Counted from the first letter of the stretch, positions 44,314 through 53,015 are shown. The stretch is DNA of 64,000 nucleotides from Granulicella sapmiensis (GCA_026225395.1 JAMFSR010000028.1:145978-209977), one strand, 5' to 3'. Translations and numbers: made by a program. Notes: a model not told the origin generated them from the sequence alone.

Positions 44314-45612
44314 TCACAAGCCTGGAAGGATCGGACTCGTGAAGGTAGCCACGCTCTGGCCAGCCTCACGGTACTGTCGACGCGCAAACGCGAACAGTGC
44401 AAATGTACCAAGGAGCGGCATAAAGGCAACCAGCAGAAACACAGGCCGGTACGAGAAATGGTCCACCAGGATTCCGGTAAGCAGCGGAAAGAGAAGACCG
44501 CTCAGACCACCGGCGACCCCGGTAAGCCCCGTGGCACGGCCCACCTGTGAGTCGGGGTACAAGTCGGTCACGGCCCCAAACATATTTGCGGAAAGAAAGT
44601 TGTCCGCCAACATCGCCATGCCAATCATCAGTAACGCACTCGTAACGTTCGGCATGAGTGGAACAAGAAGGCTCGCGATGCAGACCAGACTGCTTCCGTA
44701 CATGGTGATGCGCCGCACGTTGAGGATGGACAACCCTCGCGCCTGCAGCAGACCGGCGGCCCACCCGCCAAGCGGTCCTCCGATGTCACCCAGCAAAAAA
44801 GGTATCCATCCAAGAATGCCGATCTCGATCATCGACATATGGCGAACATTGAACAGATAGCTCGGCATCCAGTACCAATAGAACTGCATGACCGGGCCGA
44901 TGAAAAAGCGGCAACCCATAATGGCCCACGATGCCGAATCACTCAACATGATCTTCAGGGAAACGGGCTTCGGGTCTCCTGCAAGCGTGGCGGACTTCGG
45001 TTCACGTCCGTAGAACCTCCACCACAAAGGAACCCATAGCAACCCCGCCAGCGCAGGCACGAGGAACGCCGCGCGAAATCCGTAGCGCTGCATCAGGAAA
45101 ACAACCAGCGGCGTAGCAATTGTCGCGCCGATCATGCTTCCGCTGTTGAAGATGCCGATCGCGAAGGTGCGCTCCTTCTTTTTGAAGATGCGTGTCACCG
45201 TCTTCATGCCACCGGAGTAGTTACCGCACTCGCCCGTGCCCATCCAGTAACGGATCGCCCCGAACTGTATGCCGTTCCTCGCAAAGACCTGGGCGCCTGT
45301 CGCGGCCGACCACCAGAACACAGCGGCCGATAAACCGAGCCGCGCGCCCCAGCGGTCCATCAAGGCTCCCATCGGGAACTCGCCGGACATCATTCCAAAC
45401 TGCAGCGCCGCTACAATCCGACCGTACTGCGTGTTCGTAAGGTGGAAGACTCTGCTGATTACCGGCGCAAGCACCGATACCGTCTGACGGTCGATGAAGT
45501 TGATGACTGTAATCGTGAAGATGAGACCGAGGATCAGCCATCGTCGACGGCTCACCGAAGGGTCCGGAGCTTCTTCCGTTTCGTCTTCCCGCTGATCGAC
45601 TACTACCGGCAA
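44314..45612 (-). CDS. MFS transporter (anion:cation symporter, sugar-acid type)
   Basis: A 432-residue protein with about twelve hydrophobic segments. The loop 2-3 MFS motif appears as GALMDRWGARLGLS, and FIDRQTVSVLAPVI in helix 1 with GECGNYSGGMKTVTRIFKKKER are typical of the ACS family that imports hexuronates and other sugar acids. It is likely to feed the neighbouring sugar-acid or glycan pathway. It precedes the GH5-like gene in the same direction with a 36-bp gap. Confidence 0.85.
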   Translation of the reverse strand: MPVVVDQREDETEEAPDPSVSRRRWLILGLIFTITVINFIDRQTVSVLAPVISRVFHLTNTQYGRIVAALQFGMMSGEFPMGALMDRWGARLGLSAAVFWWSAATGAQVFARNGIQFGAIRYWMGTGECGNYSGGMKTVTRIFKKKERTFAIGIFNSGSMIGATIATPLVVFLMQRYGFRAAFLVPALAGLLWVPLWWRFYGREPKSATLAGDPKPVSLKIMLSDSASWAIMGCRFFIGPVMQFYWYWMPSYLFNVRHMSMIEIGILGWIPFLLGDIGGPLGGWAAGLLQARGLSILNVRRITMYGSSLVCIASLLVPLMPNVTSALLMIGMAMLADNFLSANMFGAVTDLYPDSQVGRATGLTGVAGGLSGLLFPLLTGILVDHFSYRPVFLLVAFMPLLGTFALFAFARRQYREAGQSVATFTSPILPGL

Positions 45613-45724
45613 CCGGCCTCCAGAGTCAACACATCAAGCCTGTCATCACACGCCGGGCACAGTCAAACAACAGATGCGAGTGTAACGCAGCAGCGTGCGA
45701 AGCTTTACCCCAATATGGGCAGCC

Positions 45725-46723
45725 TTACGCTTGAATACTCCGCGCCTGGAACCACGGGTAAGCTCTTTCGAGGACCTTGTTCACGTTCCTGACATTCTGA
45801 ACCCCGACAGTATTGAGCCATTCGTCGAGGGCTTCGACGCCGCCTTTCACGTACTCCGGCACGCCATCCTGCCAGGTCGCGCGACCGCACAGCACACCGT
45901 GGAACGTCACGCCGGCCTCCAGAGCCAGTTCCAGCATCTCGAGGAAGACCTCGCTTGTCGTTCCAGCCGAGAGATACACGATCGGCTTGTCCGTGCATGC
46001 CGCGGTCGAGCGGAACAGTTCCATCGCCTGCTCCCGCGTGTACGCCTCTTCGCCCGTAAACGCCGTCGTTCCCGATACCCTCGACATCACCACCGGAGCC
46101 TCCAACTTCAGCACGTCCGCAGCGTATCGGTCCTTGGTAAATTCGAGGATTGAGTCGCGAACGATCTGCGGCTTGCGCTTCGCATATGCCAACCCGGCTT
46201 CATCCTCACCATGCACATCGTAGGCCAGCAGCTCCAGGAACAGCGGGATATCCAGCGCCTGGCACTCGGCCCCGATCCGCTCCACCCACGCCTTCTTCTG
46301 CTCGTTGTAGTCTGCGCGCTCATCCGGGTTGTAGAACAGCAGTATCTTGATCCCCGTTGCGCCGTGCTCTTTCAACCGCATCACCGACCAGCCCTCGGTC
46401 AAGGACGGGATCTTCTCCGGACCCGTGACGTCGTAGCCGGACTTCTCATAGGCAAGCAGCAATCCCTTGCCGTTGATGCACTTGGTCGCCGGAAGGCCGT
46501 ACTCCACGTCCAGCAGCATGGCCGAAGCATGTTTGGTCAGCGCGTTGGTCACGTGGCACTTGAACTCGACCATCATCTCCTGGGTCACTTCCCCACCATT
46601 CAACGCTTTAGCGATCATCTTCTTCAGCAACCCACGCTGATCGAGCGCCGCCGCCCCAATCACTCCACGGGCGTCCGACATCGACTCCAACCCAGACCGC
46701 TTCCCCGCACTCAACTTCGCCAT
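45725..46723 (-). CDS. LacD-like class I aldolase (tagatose-1,6-bisphosphate aldolase family)
   Basis: The ATG at 46723 gives 332 residues starting MAKLSAGKRSGLESMSDARGVIGAAALDQRG. The Schiff-base Lys is in the DVLKLEAPV segment, and the phosphate loop is VYLSAGTTSEVFLEML. Members cleave tagatose-1,6-bisphosphate or, in the YihT branch, sulfofructose-1-phosphate, so the substrate is open. No kinase gene neighbours it. Confidence 0.82.
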   Translation of the reverse strand: MAKLSAGKRSGLESMSDARGVIGAAALDQRGLLKKMIAKALNGGEVTQEMMVEFKCHVTNALTKHASAMLLDVEYGLPATKCINGKGLLLAYEKSGYDVTGPEKIPSLTEGWSVMRLKEHGATGIKILLFYNPDERADYNEQKKAWVERIGAECQALDIPLFLELLAYDVHGEDEAGLAYAKRKPQIVRDSILEFTKDRYAADVLKLEAPVVMSRVSGTTAFTGEEAYTREQAMELFRSTAACTDKPIVYLSAGTTSEVFLEMLELALEAGVTFHGVLCGRATWQDGVPEYVKGGVEALDEWLNTVGVQNVRNVNKVLERAYPWFQARSIQA

Positions 46724-46977
46724 CCGCGCTCTTCCCTTCAAAACCGTGTTTCGACCTCCCCAATATAGGCAACAGCACATAGCAAGTCAATCGATTGTGA
46801 ATGATTGCAGGTAGCATCGATCCTTACTATTGAGATCGACGTACCTTTGTGCTGCTTCTCCAAAATGCAATGGTGTCCAAATAAATTTCTATATTCCTAC
46901 AATATTCTGTGATCTCCCCCGTTAACCCCTGTAGAGCTTGAGAGACGGTTCTCACGCTGCTGAACCAGAGGAACAGA

Positions 46978-47547
46978 ATGCCCGGCCAGGAATGGACGAT
47001 CGACGAGCAGGACCAGTTCATTGCCGAGGCATTGGAACGCGACGAAGCACGGCTGCGAAGCTTTATTCGCAAACGTGTTATCGACACCAGCGACGCAGAA
47101 GATGTGCTGCAGGACGTCTTCTACGAGTTGATACAAACCTACCGGCTGATGAAGCCCATCGAGCAGGTCACGGCGTGGATGTACCGCGTCGCACGCAACC
47201 GCATCACCGACCTGTTCCGCAAACAGAAGCCGGCCTCGCTGAACGAAGCCAGTGGCGCCGGTGAAGACGCACCATCCTTTGAGGACCTGTTGCCCTCGGA
47301 AGACGACGGACCGGATGCACTCTACGCTCGAACGCTGCTGCTCGAAGCACTGGATGAAGCGCTCGAAGAGCTGCCGGAAAACCAGCGCGAAGTTTTCGTC
47401 GCACACGAACTGCTGGGCAAAAGCTTTAAGGAATTGGCGGAAGAGACCGGAACACCGGTCAGTACGCTGCTTTCGCGCAAACGATACGCCGTGCTGCACC
47501 TGCGCCGGCGGCTCGAAGAGTTGAAGGATAGTTTTGAAACGAAATGA
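46978..47547 (+). CDS. ECF-type RNA polymerase sigma factor
   Basis: The 189-residue sigma factor has region 2 (VIDTSDAEDVLQDVFYELIQTYRLMKPIEQVTAWMYRVARNRITDLFRK) and region 4 (LPENQREVFVAHELLGKSFKELAEETGTPVSTLLSRKRYAV). AGAGGAAC precedes the ATG. No zinc-finger anti-sigma follows; instead the next gene encodes a small membrane protein, overlapping or abutting the sigma stop. Confidence 0.9.
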   Translation: MPGQEWTIDEQDQFIAEALERDEARLRSFIRKRVIDTSDAEDVLQDVFYELIQTYRLMKPIEQVTAWMYRVARNRITDLFRKQKPASLNEASGAGEDAPSFEDLLPSEDDGPDALYARTLLLEALDEALEELPENQREVFVAHELLGKSFKELAEETGTPVSTLLSRKRYAVLHLRRRLEELKDSFETK

Positions 47548-47554
47548 GGATGAA

Positions 47555-47920
47555 ATGAAGGGCTATCGAATTTTCCGCGGTATCAAAATCTTGCTTATGG
47601 TCATCGTCGCCTGCCTGGTCTTCGGCTTTGTGACCATGCATCTGTGGAACTGGTTGATGCCCACGCTTTTCGGCCTCAGGACGATCACGTTCACGCAGGC
47701 TCTCGGTCTTTTGATTCTGAGCAAGATTCTTCTTGGCGGCTTTCACAAGCACGGCGGTGGCGGACGCCACGGCTGGAAGCGGCACATGGAAGAACGCTTC
47801 GCAACGATGACTCCGGAGGAGCGCGAGCGCTTCCGCGCCGGCATGCGTGGCCGGCACGGCTGCCACTTCGGCCGCCAGAGACATTCGGAAGAACAATCCA
47901 CCGAGCAGCCGGCCCGTTAG
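47555..47920 (+). CDS. Small His/Gly-rich membrane protein coupled to the ECF sigma
   Basis: The ATG at 47555 follows GAGGA and gives 121 residues. Two hydrophobic segments (ILLMVIVACLVFGFVTMHLWNWL and FTQALGLLILSKILLGGF) precede a His/Gly/Arg-rich soluble tail (HKHGGGGRHGWKRHMEERF) with MTPEERERFRAGMRGRHGC. The tail could bind metal. Genetic coupling to the sigma factor suggests an anti-sigma or sensor role, but no known anti-sigma domain is recognised. Confidence 0.7.
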   Translation: MKGYRIFRGIKILLMVIVACLVFGFVTMHLWNWLMPTLFGLRTITFTQALGLLILSKILLGGFHKHGGGGRHGWKRHMEERFATMTPEERERFRAGMRGRHGCHFGRQRHSEEQSTEQPAR

Positions 47921-48001
47921 CTTCTCCGGCTCAACCAACTTACCCGCTGCCGTTTGCGCGCCACCATCACCCCAACATTTTGAAAGAAAGAGAACATACT
48001 C

Positions 48002-48217
48002 ATGGAGATGAAACTGACCTTCGCACCCTTCGTGTTTTCATCGGGCGGTCGCAGGCTCCTGCCGCCCTACAAGGCGATCACGGCAAGAGCGTATCCACCT
48101 GAATCCCTGTTGGCGAGCTTGAGTGCCCGCCCTACAGACGCAGCAAGCCTCAGCCGCATGTCGCTTTCTTCGCTGCTCTACTACGCACTTATGGGCGACG
48201 GCACCGCAACCCGCTAG
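48002..48217 (+). CDS. Possible small unknown protein
   Basis: A 71-codon reading frame in the 394-bp gap between the membrane protein and the oxidoreductase gene, preceded by AAAGAAAGAG. The product (MEMKLTFAPFVFSSGGRR...) has no recognised motif; a Ser/Leu-rich stretch follows. It may be real, an mRNA leader, or chance. Apart from this frame I see nothing in the gap. Confidence 0.25.
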   Translation: MEMKLTFAPFVFSSGGRRLLPPYKAITARAYPPESLLASLSARPTDAASLSRMSLSSLLYYALMGDGTATR

Positions 48218-48314
48218 CCACCCGCACCAATCCACGCAGGTCGTCCGAGCACGCTTCTCCATGAAAATGTACTCTTACAGGGAAAAGTATTCCCGCGGAG
48301 AGTCATCGATCAGC

Positions 48315-49412
48315 ATGGAGTCCACCAGTCAGTTGTATGAACGTGTCGTCCGCGAATCGGCGCCGCCACGCCCCAACAATCCCCGGCCAATCGTCATCTT
48401 GGGAGCCGGCGGCATCGTCCAGGCGGCGCATCTTCCCGCTTACGAGAAAGCCGGCTTCCCCGTCATCGCCATCGCCGATCACGACGCCGCAAAGGCTGCC
48501 GGTGTCGCTGCTGCGCGAAGCATCCCCAACAGCTTCGGTGGAATCCAGGAAGCCGCGCGCTTTGCGCCGGCTGATGCGATCTTCGACATCGCCGTGCCCG
48601 CCAGCCAGATCCTGCCCATTCTCCAGCAGCTACCCCGCGGCGCTGCCGTTCTGTTGCAGAAGCCCATGGGCGAAACCCTCGAAGAAGCGCGAGCCATTCG
48701 AGACTTCAGCCGCCAGCACGGTCTGACCCTCGCCGTAAACTTCCAGCTCCGCTACGCCCCCAACAATCTCGGCGCAGTCGCGCTGGCGAACGCCGGGTTG
48801 CTCGGTGAACTGCATGATCTCGAAGTCCAGGTCCGCACCTACACACCCTGGCAACTGTGGAGCTTCCTCGCCACGGCGCCGCGGCTCGAAATTCTCTACC
48901 ACTCCATCCACTACCTCGACCTGATCCGCTCGTGGCTTGGCAACCCGCTCGGCATCTACGCAAAGACAGTAAAGAACCCGCAGTGCGATCAGCTCGCTGC
49001 CACCAAAACCTCCATGATCCTGGACTACGGCGACCGCAAGCGCGTCTTCGTCGTCACCAACCACTTTCACAACTTCGCGCCTGAATCGCAATGCAGCTTC
49101 GTGCAGTGGGAAGGCACCGGAGGCGCCATTCGCATGGACATGGGCGTCAACTTGAACTACCCCAAAGGCGTCCCGGACACCCTGTCCTACGCCATCCGTG
49201 GAGCCGATCCCAACCCATGGAATAACCTGCCCATCAGCGGCAACTGGTTTCCCGACGCCTTTATCGGCAGCATGGGCTCGCTGCAGGCGTACGTGGAAGG
49301 CTCCGCCAAAGAACTGCCGACCAGCTTCGAATCGGGCTACGAAACCATGGCTCTCGTCGAAGCCGCCTACCGCTCCAGCGCCAAGCCGGCCGAGCCGCTG
49401 GAACTCGATTAG
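48315..49412 (+). CDS. Gfo/Idh/MocA-family oxidoreductase
   Basis: With the ATG at 48315 the product has 365 residues; in-frame ATGs at 48261 and 48267 are alternatives. The Rossmann motif VILGAGGIVQAAHLPAYEKAGF and the family's VLLQKPMGETLEEA (the E-K-P equivalent) are present. The C-terminal domain has the His-rich YHSIHYLDLIRSWLG and NHFHNFAPES expected around the sugar site. It probably oxidises a sugar or inositol with NAD(P). Followed by an exported hydrolase, so a glycan-processing pair is plausible. Confidence 0.85.
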   Translation: MESTSQLYERVVRESAPPRPNNPRPIVILGAGGIVQAAHLPAYEKAGFPVIAIADHDAAKAAGVAAARSIPNSFGGIQEAARFAPADAIFDIAVPASQILPILQQLPRGAAVLLQKPMGETLEEARAIRDFSRQHGLTLAVNFQLRYAPNNLGAVALANAGLLGELHDLEVQVRTYTPWQLWSFLATAPRLEILYHSIHYLDLIRSWLGNPLGIYAKTVKNPQCDQLAATKTSMILDYGDRKRVFVVTNHFHNFAPESQCSFVQWEGTGGAIRMDMGVNLNYPKGVPDTLSYAIRGADPNPWNNLPISGNWFPDAFIGSMGSLQAYVEGSAKELPTSFESGYETMALVEAAYRSSAKPAEPLELD

Positions 49413-49444
49413 CTCCGCAATGATACGTTGGCTCAAGACAACTT

Positions 49445-50812
49445 ATGCACCCTACAAGCTCCCGTACGAATGACAGACGACACTTCCTCAAACAGACAGC
49501 CCTGGTTACAGGGGCGTGTCTCACCGCTGGCGCAACCGAACTTCTCGCGCAGGCAACACCATCACCAACCTTCGCCACGCCTGACCCCGCATGGCAACAA
49601 ACATGGGCTTCCGCGCTGAAAGTCCTTGCTGGCAACGTCCGCACGACGCCCGGCTATCCAAAGCCCGTGCTCTTTGAAGGCAGCACCTATCAAGGCGTCT
49701 GGCAGGAGTGTGGCCCGCACGAGTCTTTGGTCTACGCCGGCCTTCGCAAGTACATCGCCAGCCCGCCAGGCGCACCCAACCCGCTCGAAATCTGCCGCAA
49801 CGGCCACATGGCTTTCTTCGCTCTTCAGAAAGCTGATGGCCAGCTCCCTGCCAGCGTCAAAATGTCCGACACCGGCTTCGGACAGATCCAGATGGTCGTT
49901 CCCATCGCCGCCACAGCCTGGGAGCTGGCCCAGGTCGTCAAAGACCAGCAGTTCCTCGAAACGGCCTACACCGCCTCCAGCCGTTGGGACGCATGGCTCC
50001 GCCAGTATCGCGATACCCGCAAAACCGGCCTCGTCGAAGGCTTTTGCACCTACGACACCGGACACGACAATAGCCCGCGCTGGGCCGGCATTCCCAACCG
50101 CTGTCCCGACGCCGATGCCCGCAAGTTCCCGCCAATTCCTTCCATGCCGCGCCTCTGCCCCGATCTTTCTGCCACCGTCTACGGCGCACGCATCGCGCTC
50201 GCGGCGATGGCCAAAGAGCTCGGCAAAACGAAAGAAGCCGACCGCTGGCTCGCTGATGCCGAAACGATTCGCCGCCTCATTATCGACAAGCTCTACAGCC
50301 CCGAAGACGCCGCCTTCTATGATCTGGACGCGCACAACAACTTCGTCCGCGTGCGCTCCGATGTCATCAGCCGCGTCCTCGGCGAACACGTGCTTCAGCT
50401 CTCTGACCCGCGCGATAAAGCCATCTTCAACGCCGTCTGGGAGCGCCAACTCCACAACCCGAAAGCCTTCTGGGCTCCCTATCCGCTCACCAGCATCGCC
50501 ATGGACGACCCCACGTTCGTCCGCCCCATTCCACGCAACTCCTGGGGCGGAGCGTCGCAGGCCCTCACCGCTCTGCGCGCCCCTCGCTGGATGGCGCACT
50601 ACGGCAAGCAGCAGGAGCTTAACCACCTCATGCAACAATGGTGCGCCGCCATCACGCGTCACGGCGAGTTCCGCCAGCAGATGGATCCCCTCACCGGCGA
50701 CTTCACCCAACCGGACCCCGGCGGCTACTCTCCCGCAGCCCTGGTCTTCCTCGACTTCGCGGACCGCTTGAGCCGCAAGAGCATCCAACCAACCAGGCAG
50801 CACAGCAACTAA
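49445..50812 (+). CDS. Tat-exported (alpha/alpha)6-barrel glycoside hydrolase-like protein
   Basis: The 455-residue protein starts with a Tat-like leader (NDRRHFLKQTALVTGACLTAGA). The mature part resembles MGH1-like/GH63-type alpha-toroid hydrolases: YQGVWQECGPHESLVYAGL, GQLPASVKMSDTGFGQIQMVVPIAATAWEL, NSWGGASQALTALRAPRWMAHYG and a catalytic-type Glu in RHGEFRQQMDPLTGDF. The substrate is unknown; rhamnose- or glucose-containing glycans are likely in such families. It lies 33 bp after the oxidoreductase. Confidence 0.75.
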   Translation: MHPTSSRTNDRRHFLKQTALVTGACLTAGATELLAQATPSPTFATPDPAWQQTWASALKVLAGNVRTTPGYPKPVLFEGSTYQGVWQECGPHESLVYAGLRKYIASPPGAPNPLEICRNGHMAFFALQKADGQLPASVKMSDTGFGQIQMVVPIAATAWELAQVVKDQQFLETAYTASSRWDAWLRQYRDTRKTGLVEGFCTYDTGHDNSPRWAGIPNRCPDADARKFPPIPSMPRLCPDLSATVYGARIALAAMAKELGKTKEADRWLADAETIRRLIIDKLYSPEDAAFYDLDAHNNFVRVRSDVISRVLGEHVLQLSDPRDKAIFNAVWERQLHNPKAFWAPYPLTSIAMDDPTFVRPIPRNSWGGASQALTALRAPRWMAHYGKQQELNHLMQQWCAAITRHGEFRQQMDPLTGDFTQPDPGGYSPAALVFLDFADRLSRKSIQPTRQHSN

Positions 50813-50830
50813 TCTCTGGAGCAGAAACAA

Positions 50831-52213
50831 ATGAAGCAGCAGTCCGATGCCTTTGTGTTCTTCGGCGCCACCGGCGACCTCGCATTCAAGCAGATCTTCC
50901 CCGCACTGCAGGGCCTGATCAAGAACGAAGGCTTCACGCTCCCGATCATCGGTGTCGCCAAGGCCGGTTGGAACCTCGACCAGTTCAAGGCTCGCGCCAA
51001 AGATAGCCTGGAGCAACACGGCGGCATCGACCAGCAGGCCTTCGACAAGATGATGAACCAGCTTCGTTACGTCGATGGAGACTACGACGACCTCGCCACC
51101 TTCACCGAACTCCGCAAGCAGCTCGGCGATTCCAAGCACCCCTTGCACTACCTCGCCATCCCGCCAAGCTTCTTTGCCACCGTCGCGGAAAACCTCGCCA
51201 AGTCCGGGTGCGCGGAAAACGCCCGCGTCGTCGTCGAAAAGCCCTTTGGGCGCGATCTATCTTCAGCCAAAGAGCTCAGCGACACACTGCACAAGTTCTT
51301 CCCCGAAGAAAGCATTTATCGCATCGATCACTATCTGGGCAAAGAGCCCGTGCAGAACATCCTCTACACACGCTTCGCCAACCCGATCTTCGAACCCATC
51401 TGGAACCGCGACTACATTCGCTGCATCCAGATCACCATGGCCGAAGACTTCGGCGTGCAGGACCGCGGCAAGTTCTACGACGGCGTCGGCGCCCTGCTCG
51501 ACGTCGTGCAGAACCACATGCTGCAGGTCACCGCCAACCTCACCATGGACCCGCCTACAGGCGAAGAGCACGACGCCGCCCGCGACCGCAAGAGCGAGCT
51601 CCTCCGCGCCATCCGTCCGCTCACTGCGGACTCCATCGTTCGCGGCCAGTACGACGGCTACCGCCAGGTTCCTGGCGTCGCGCCGGACTCGGCCATCGAA
51701 ACCTTCGTCGCCGTCAAGCTGGAGATCGACAGTTGGCGCTGGGCCGGCGTTCCTATCTACATCCGTGCCGGTAAGATGCTGCCCGTCACCTGCACCGAAG
51801 CCTTCGTCGAGTTCAAGCGCCCACCCCGCGAAACCTTCGGTGAGATCGTTCCCAGCACCTCATCCCACATCCGCTTCCGCGTCAGCCCGGACATCGCCAT
51901 CGGCCTGGGCACACGCGTCAAAATTCCCGGCGAACGCATGGTCGGCCACGACGTCGAGCTCAACCTGCACAGCGAAATCTCGAAAGACATGCCGCCCTAC
52001 GAGCGTCTGCTCGGCGACGCCAGCCGCGGCAACAGCGAATCCTTCTCCCGCCAGGATCTCGTCGAAGCTCAGTGGCGCATCGTCGAACCCGTCCTTGGGA
52101 ATGTCACGCCGTTCTACTCCTACACCCCAGGCACATGGGGGCCGGAAGAAGCCAAGAGCCTCATCGGCGACCACGGCCCCTGGATGGATCCCGTCAAATC
52201 CGAGGACAAATAA
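50831..52213 (+). CDS. zwf: Glucose-6-phosphate 1-dehydrogenase
   Basis: First enzyme of the oxidative pentose phosphate pathway. The 460-residue protein has the nucleotide motif VFFGATGDLAFKQIFPAL near the N-terminus and the active-site RIDHYLGKEPVQN with the catalytic His. The substrate-lysine KPFG appears in VVEKPFGRD. The start follows GGAG eleven bases upstream. No partner pgl or gnd is adjacent. Confidence 0.95.
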   Translation: MKQQSDAFVFFGATGDLAFKQIFPALQGLIKNEGFTLPIIGVAKAGWNLDQFKARAKDSLEQHGGIDQQAFDKMMNQLRYVDGDYDDLATFTELRKQLGDSKHPLHYLAIPPSFFATVAENLAKSGCAENARVVVEKPFGRDLSSAKELSDTLHKFFPEESIYRIDHYLGKEPVQNILYTRFANPIFEPIWNRDYIRCIQITMAEDFGVQDRGKFYDGVGALLDVVQNHMLQVTANLTMDPPTGEEHDAARDRKSELLRAIRPLTADSIVRGQYDGYRQVPGVAPDSAIETFVAVKLEIDSWRWAGVPIYIRAGKMLPVTCTEAFVEFKRPPRETFGEIVPSTSSHIRFRVSPDIAIGLGTRVKIPGERMVGHDVELNLHSEISKDMPPYERLLGDASRGNSESFSRQDLVEAQWRIVEPVLGNVTPFYSYTPGTWGPEEAKSLIGDHGPWMDPVKSEDK

Positions 52214-52279
52214 TATCGCTGAACCGGCGGCATCTCCCCTGCAAACCGAGGAGAAGAATGCCAGGATGGTTCCATACAC

Positions 52280-52298
52280 ACCCACTTAGAAAGCGGGT
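52280..52298 (-). terminator. Stem-loop downstream of tRNA-Leu(UAA)
   Basis: An 8-bp stem (52280-52287 with 52291-52298, one G-U pair) with a three-base loop lies immediately after the tRNA CCA end. No T-run follows on either strand, so termination or 3' processing of the tRNA precursor are both only possible. Confidence 0.35.
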
Positions 52299-52299
52299 A

Positions 52300-52596
52300 T
52301 GGTGCGGGCGGAGGGAATTGAACCCACACGGCCTTGCGGCCTGCGGATTTTCATACCACTTCGGCTTTCGCCGCCCCGCCAGTGCGGGTTCGTGGTCTGG
52401 ACTATACCTTCACCATTCCCCATATGAGGTTTAGGTGCTGCCCGTCTAGTCTCTACACCTTCCCGGAGTGCTTCCGGGCTTGGCTCGGGATTGCCATTGA
52501 AGGTTTCCCCGACTTTGAGCAGTTCTACTCCGCCGGTTTCCCGATGGGCACTCAAGTTGTTTAAGTCCGCTGCGTCTGCCATTTCGCCACGCCCGC
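52300..52596 (-). tRNA. tRNA-Leu(UAA) interrupted by a group I intron
   Basis: The mature tRNA is 86 nt: 5' exon 52563-52596 (34 nt) and 3' exon 52300-52351 (52 nt, CCA encoded). The acceptor stem GCGGGCG/CGCCCGC is perfect, the D-arm is normal, the anticodon stem GCGGA/UCCGC encloses a CUUAAAA loop with anticodon UAA, and a long variable arm (GGCC/GGCC) marks a class II leucine tRNA. The T-stem holds one U-U mismatch. The exons are separated by 211 nt inserted after U34. Confidence 0.92.
52352..52562 (-). ncRNA. Self-splicing group I intron in tRNA-Leu(UAA)
   Basis: The 211-nt intron lies between U34 and A35, exactly the site used in cyanobacterial and plastid tRNA-Leu(UAA). The last intron base is G, and the exon end ACUU can pair with GAGU in the intron's guide sequence, leaving the required U-G at the 5' splice site. 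Core elements: P/Q-like GGCAATCCCGAGCCAAGCC (52477-52495), R-like GTGTAGAGACTAGACGGG (52441-52458) and S-like AAGGTATAGTCC (52399-52410); GACTA and TAGTC pair as P7. No homing endonuclease frame is present. Confidence 0.9.
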
Positions 52597-52792
52597 GGGA
52601 AATTGGCCACAGCCCCATCATAAAGCAAGGAGCGATGATCTACGCTTCCTCAGCCAGGCAGACGACCTCCGCACGGCCGGTGCCTTTTTCCGAGATCGTC
52701 TTTATTCTTCAGACCTGGCCTCATGAAGTTTGGACAAAGAGCAGGCAAGTCGCTCAGGCTTGGAACCGACGAGATATAAGTTGTTGTCTCTA

Positions 52793-52850
52793 TGGTGCCG
52801 GGAGGGGGAATCGAACCCCCATGAGGTTGCCCTCGGCGGATTTTGAGTCC
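52793..52850 (-). pseudogene. 3' fragment of tRNA-Leu(CAA), probable attachment-site scar
   Basis: From 52850 down to 52793 the minus strand gives anticodon loop CUCAAAA (anticodon CAA), 3' anticodon strand, variable arm, a perfect GGGGG/CCCCC T-arm, 3' acceptor strand UCCCGGC, discriminator A and CCA. The 5' half is wrong: the D-arm is missing, only three anticodon-stem pairs form, and the sequence to about 52869 is roughly ten bases too short for a 5' half. A GCTGGGG stretch (52863-52869) can pair with the acceptor strand, but no full cloverleaf results. Confidence 0.75.
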
Positions 52851-52911
52851 CTATCCACTGTTCCCCAGCTACTGAAAATGCAATGTTTACAATGACTTGG
52901 CGGGAGTGCCG

Positions 52912-52972
52912 ATGCGGTTCTATGCGGTTCTGTGAGGGGCAATTCGGGATGTTTGGGCACAGTTTGGGCACA
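52912..52972. repeat. Two pairs of tandem direct repeats beside the att scar
   Basis: ATGCGGTTCT occurs twice head to tail (52912-52931), then GTTTGGGCACA occurs twice head to tail (52951-52972). Repeat lengths of 10 and 11 bp match one helical turn, as in arm-type integrase or excisionase sites next to att cores. Otherwise the 163-bp gap up to 53015 shows nothing. Confidence 0.6.
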
Positions 52973-53015
52973 GTTTTCGAGACCGTGTCGGACGATGTTG
53001 GCTCGGCTTGCTTCT

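Noticed and set aside
49562..51148. A 528-codon open frame on the minus strand opposite the exported hydrolase and zwf
   Set aside because: It lies antisense to two well-supported genes; its composition (Gly/Val/Ala/Glu/Asp-rich) is that of a high-GC shadow frame and no domain is recognisable.
52793..52869. A complete tRNA-Leu(CAA) using GCTGGGG as the 5' acceptor strand
   Set aside because: The acceptor pairing works, but the segment between it and the anticodon is about ten bases too short for a D-arm and the anticodon stem has only three pairs.
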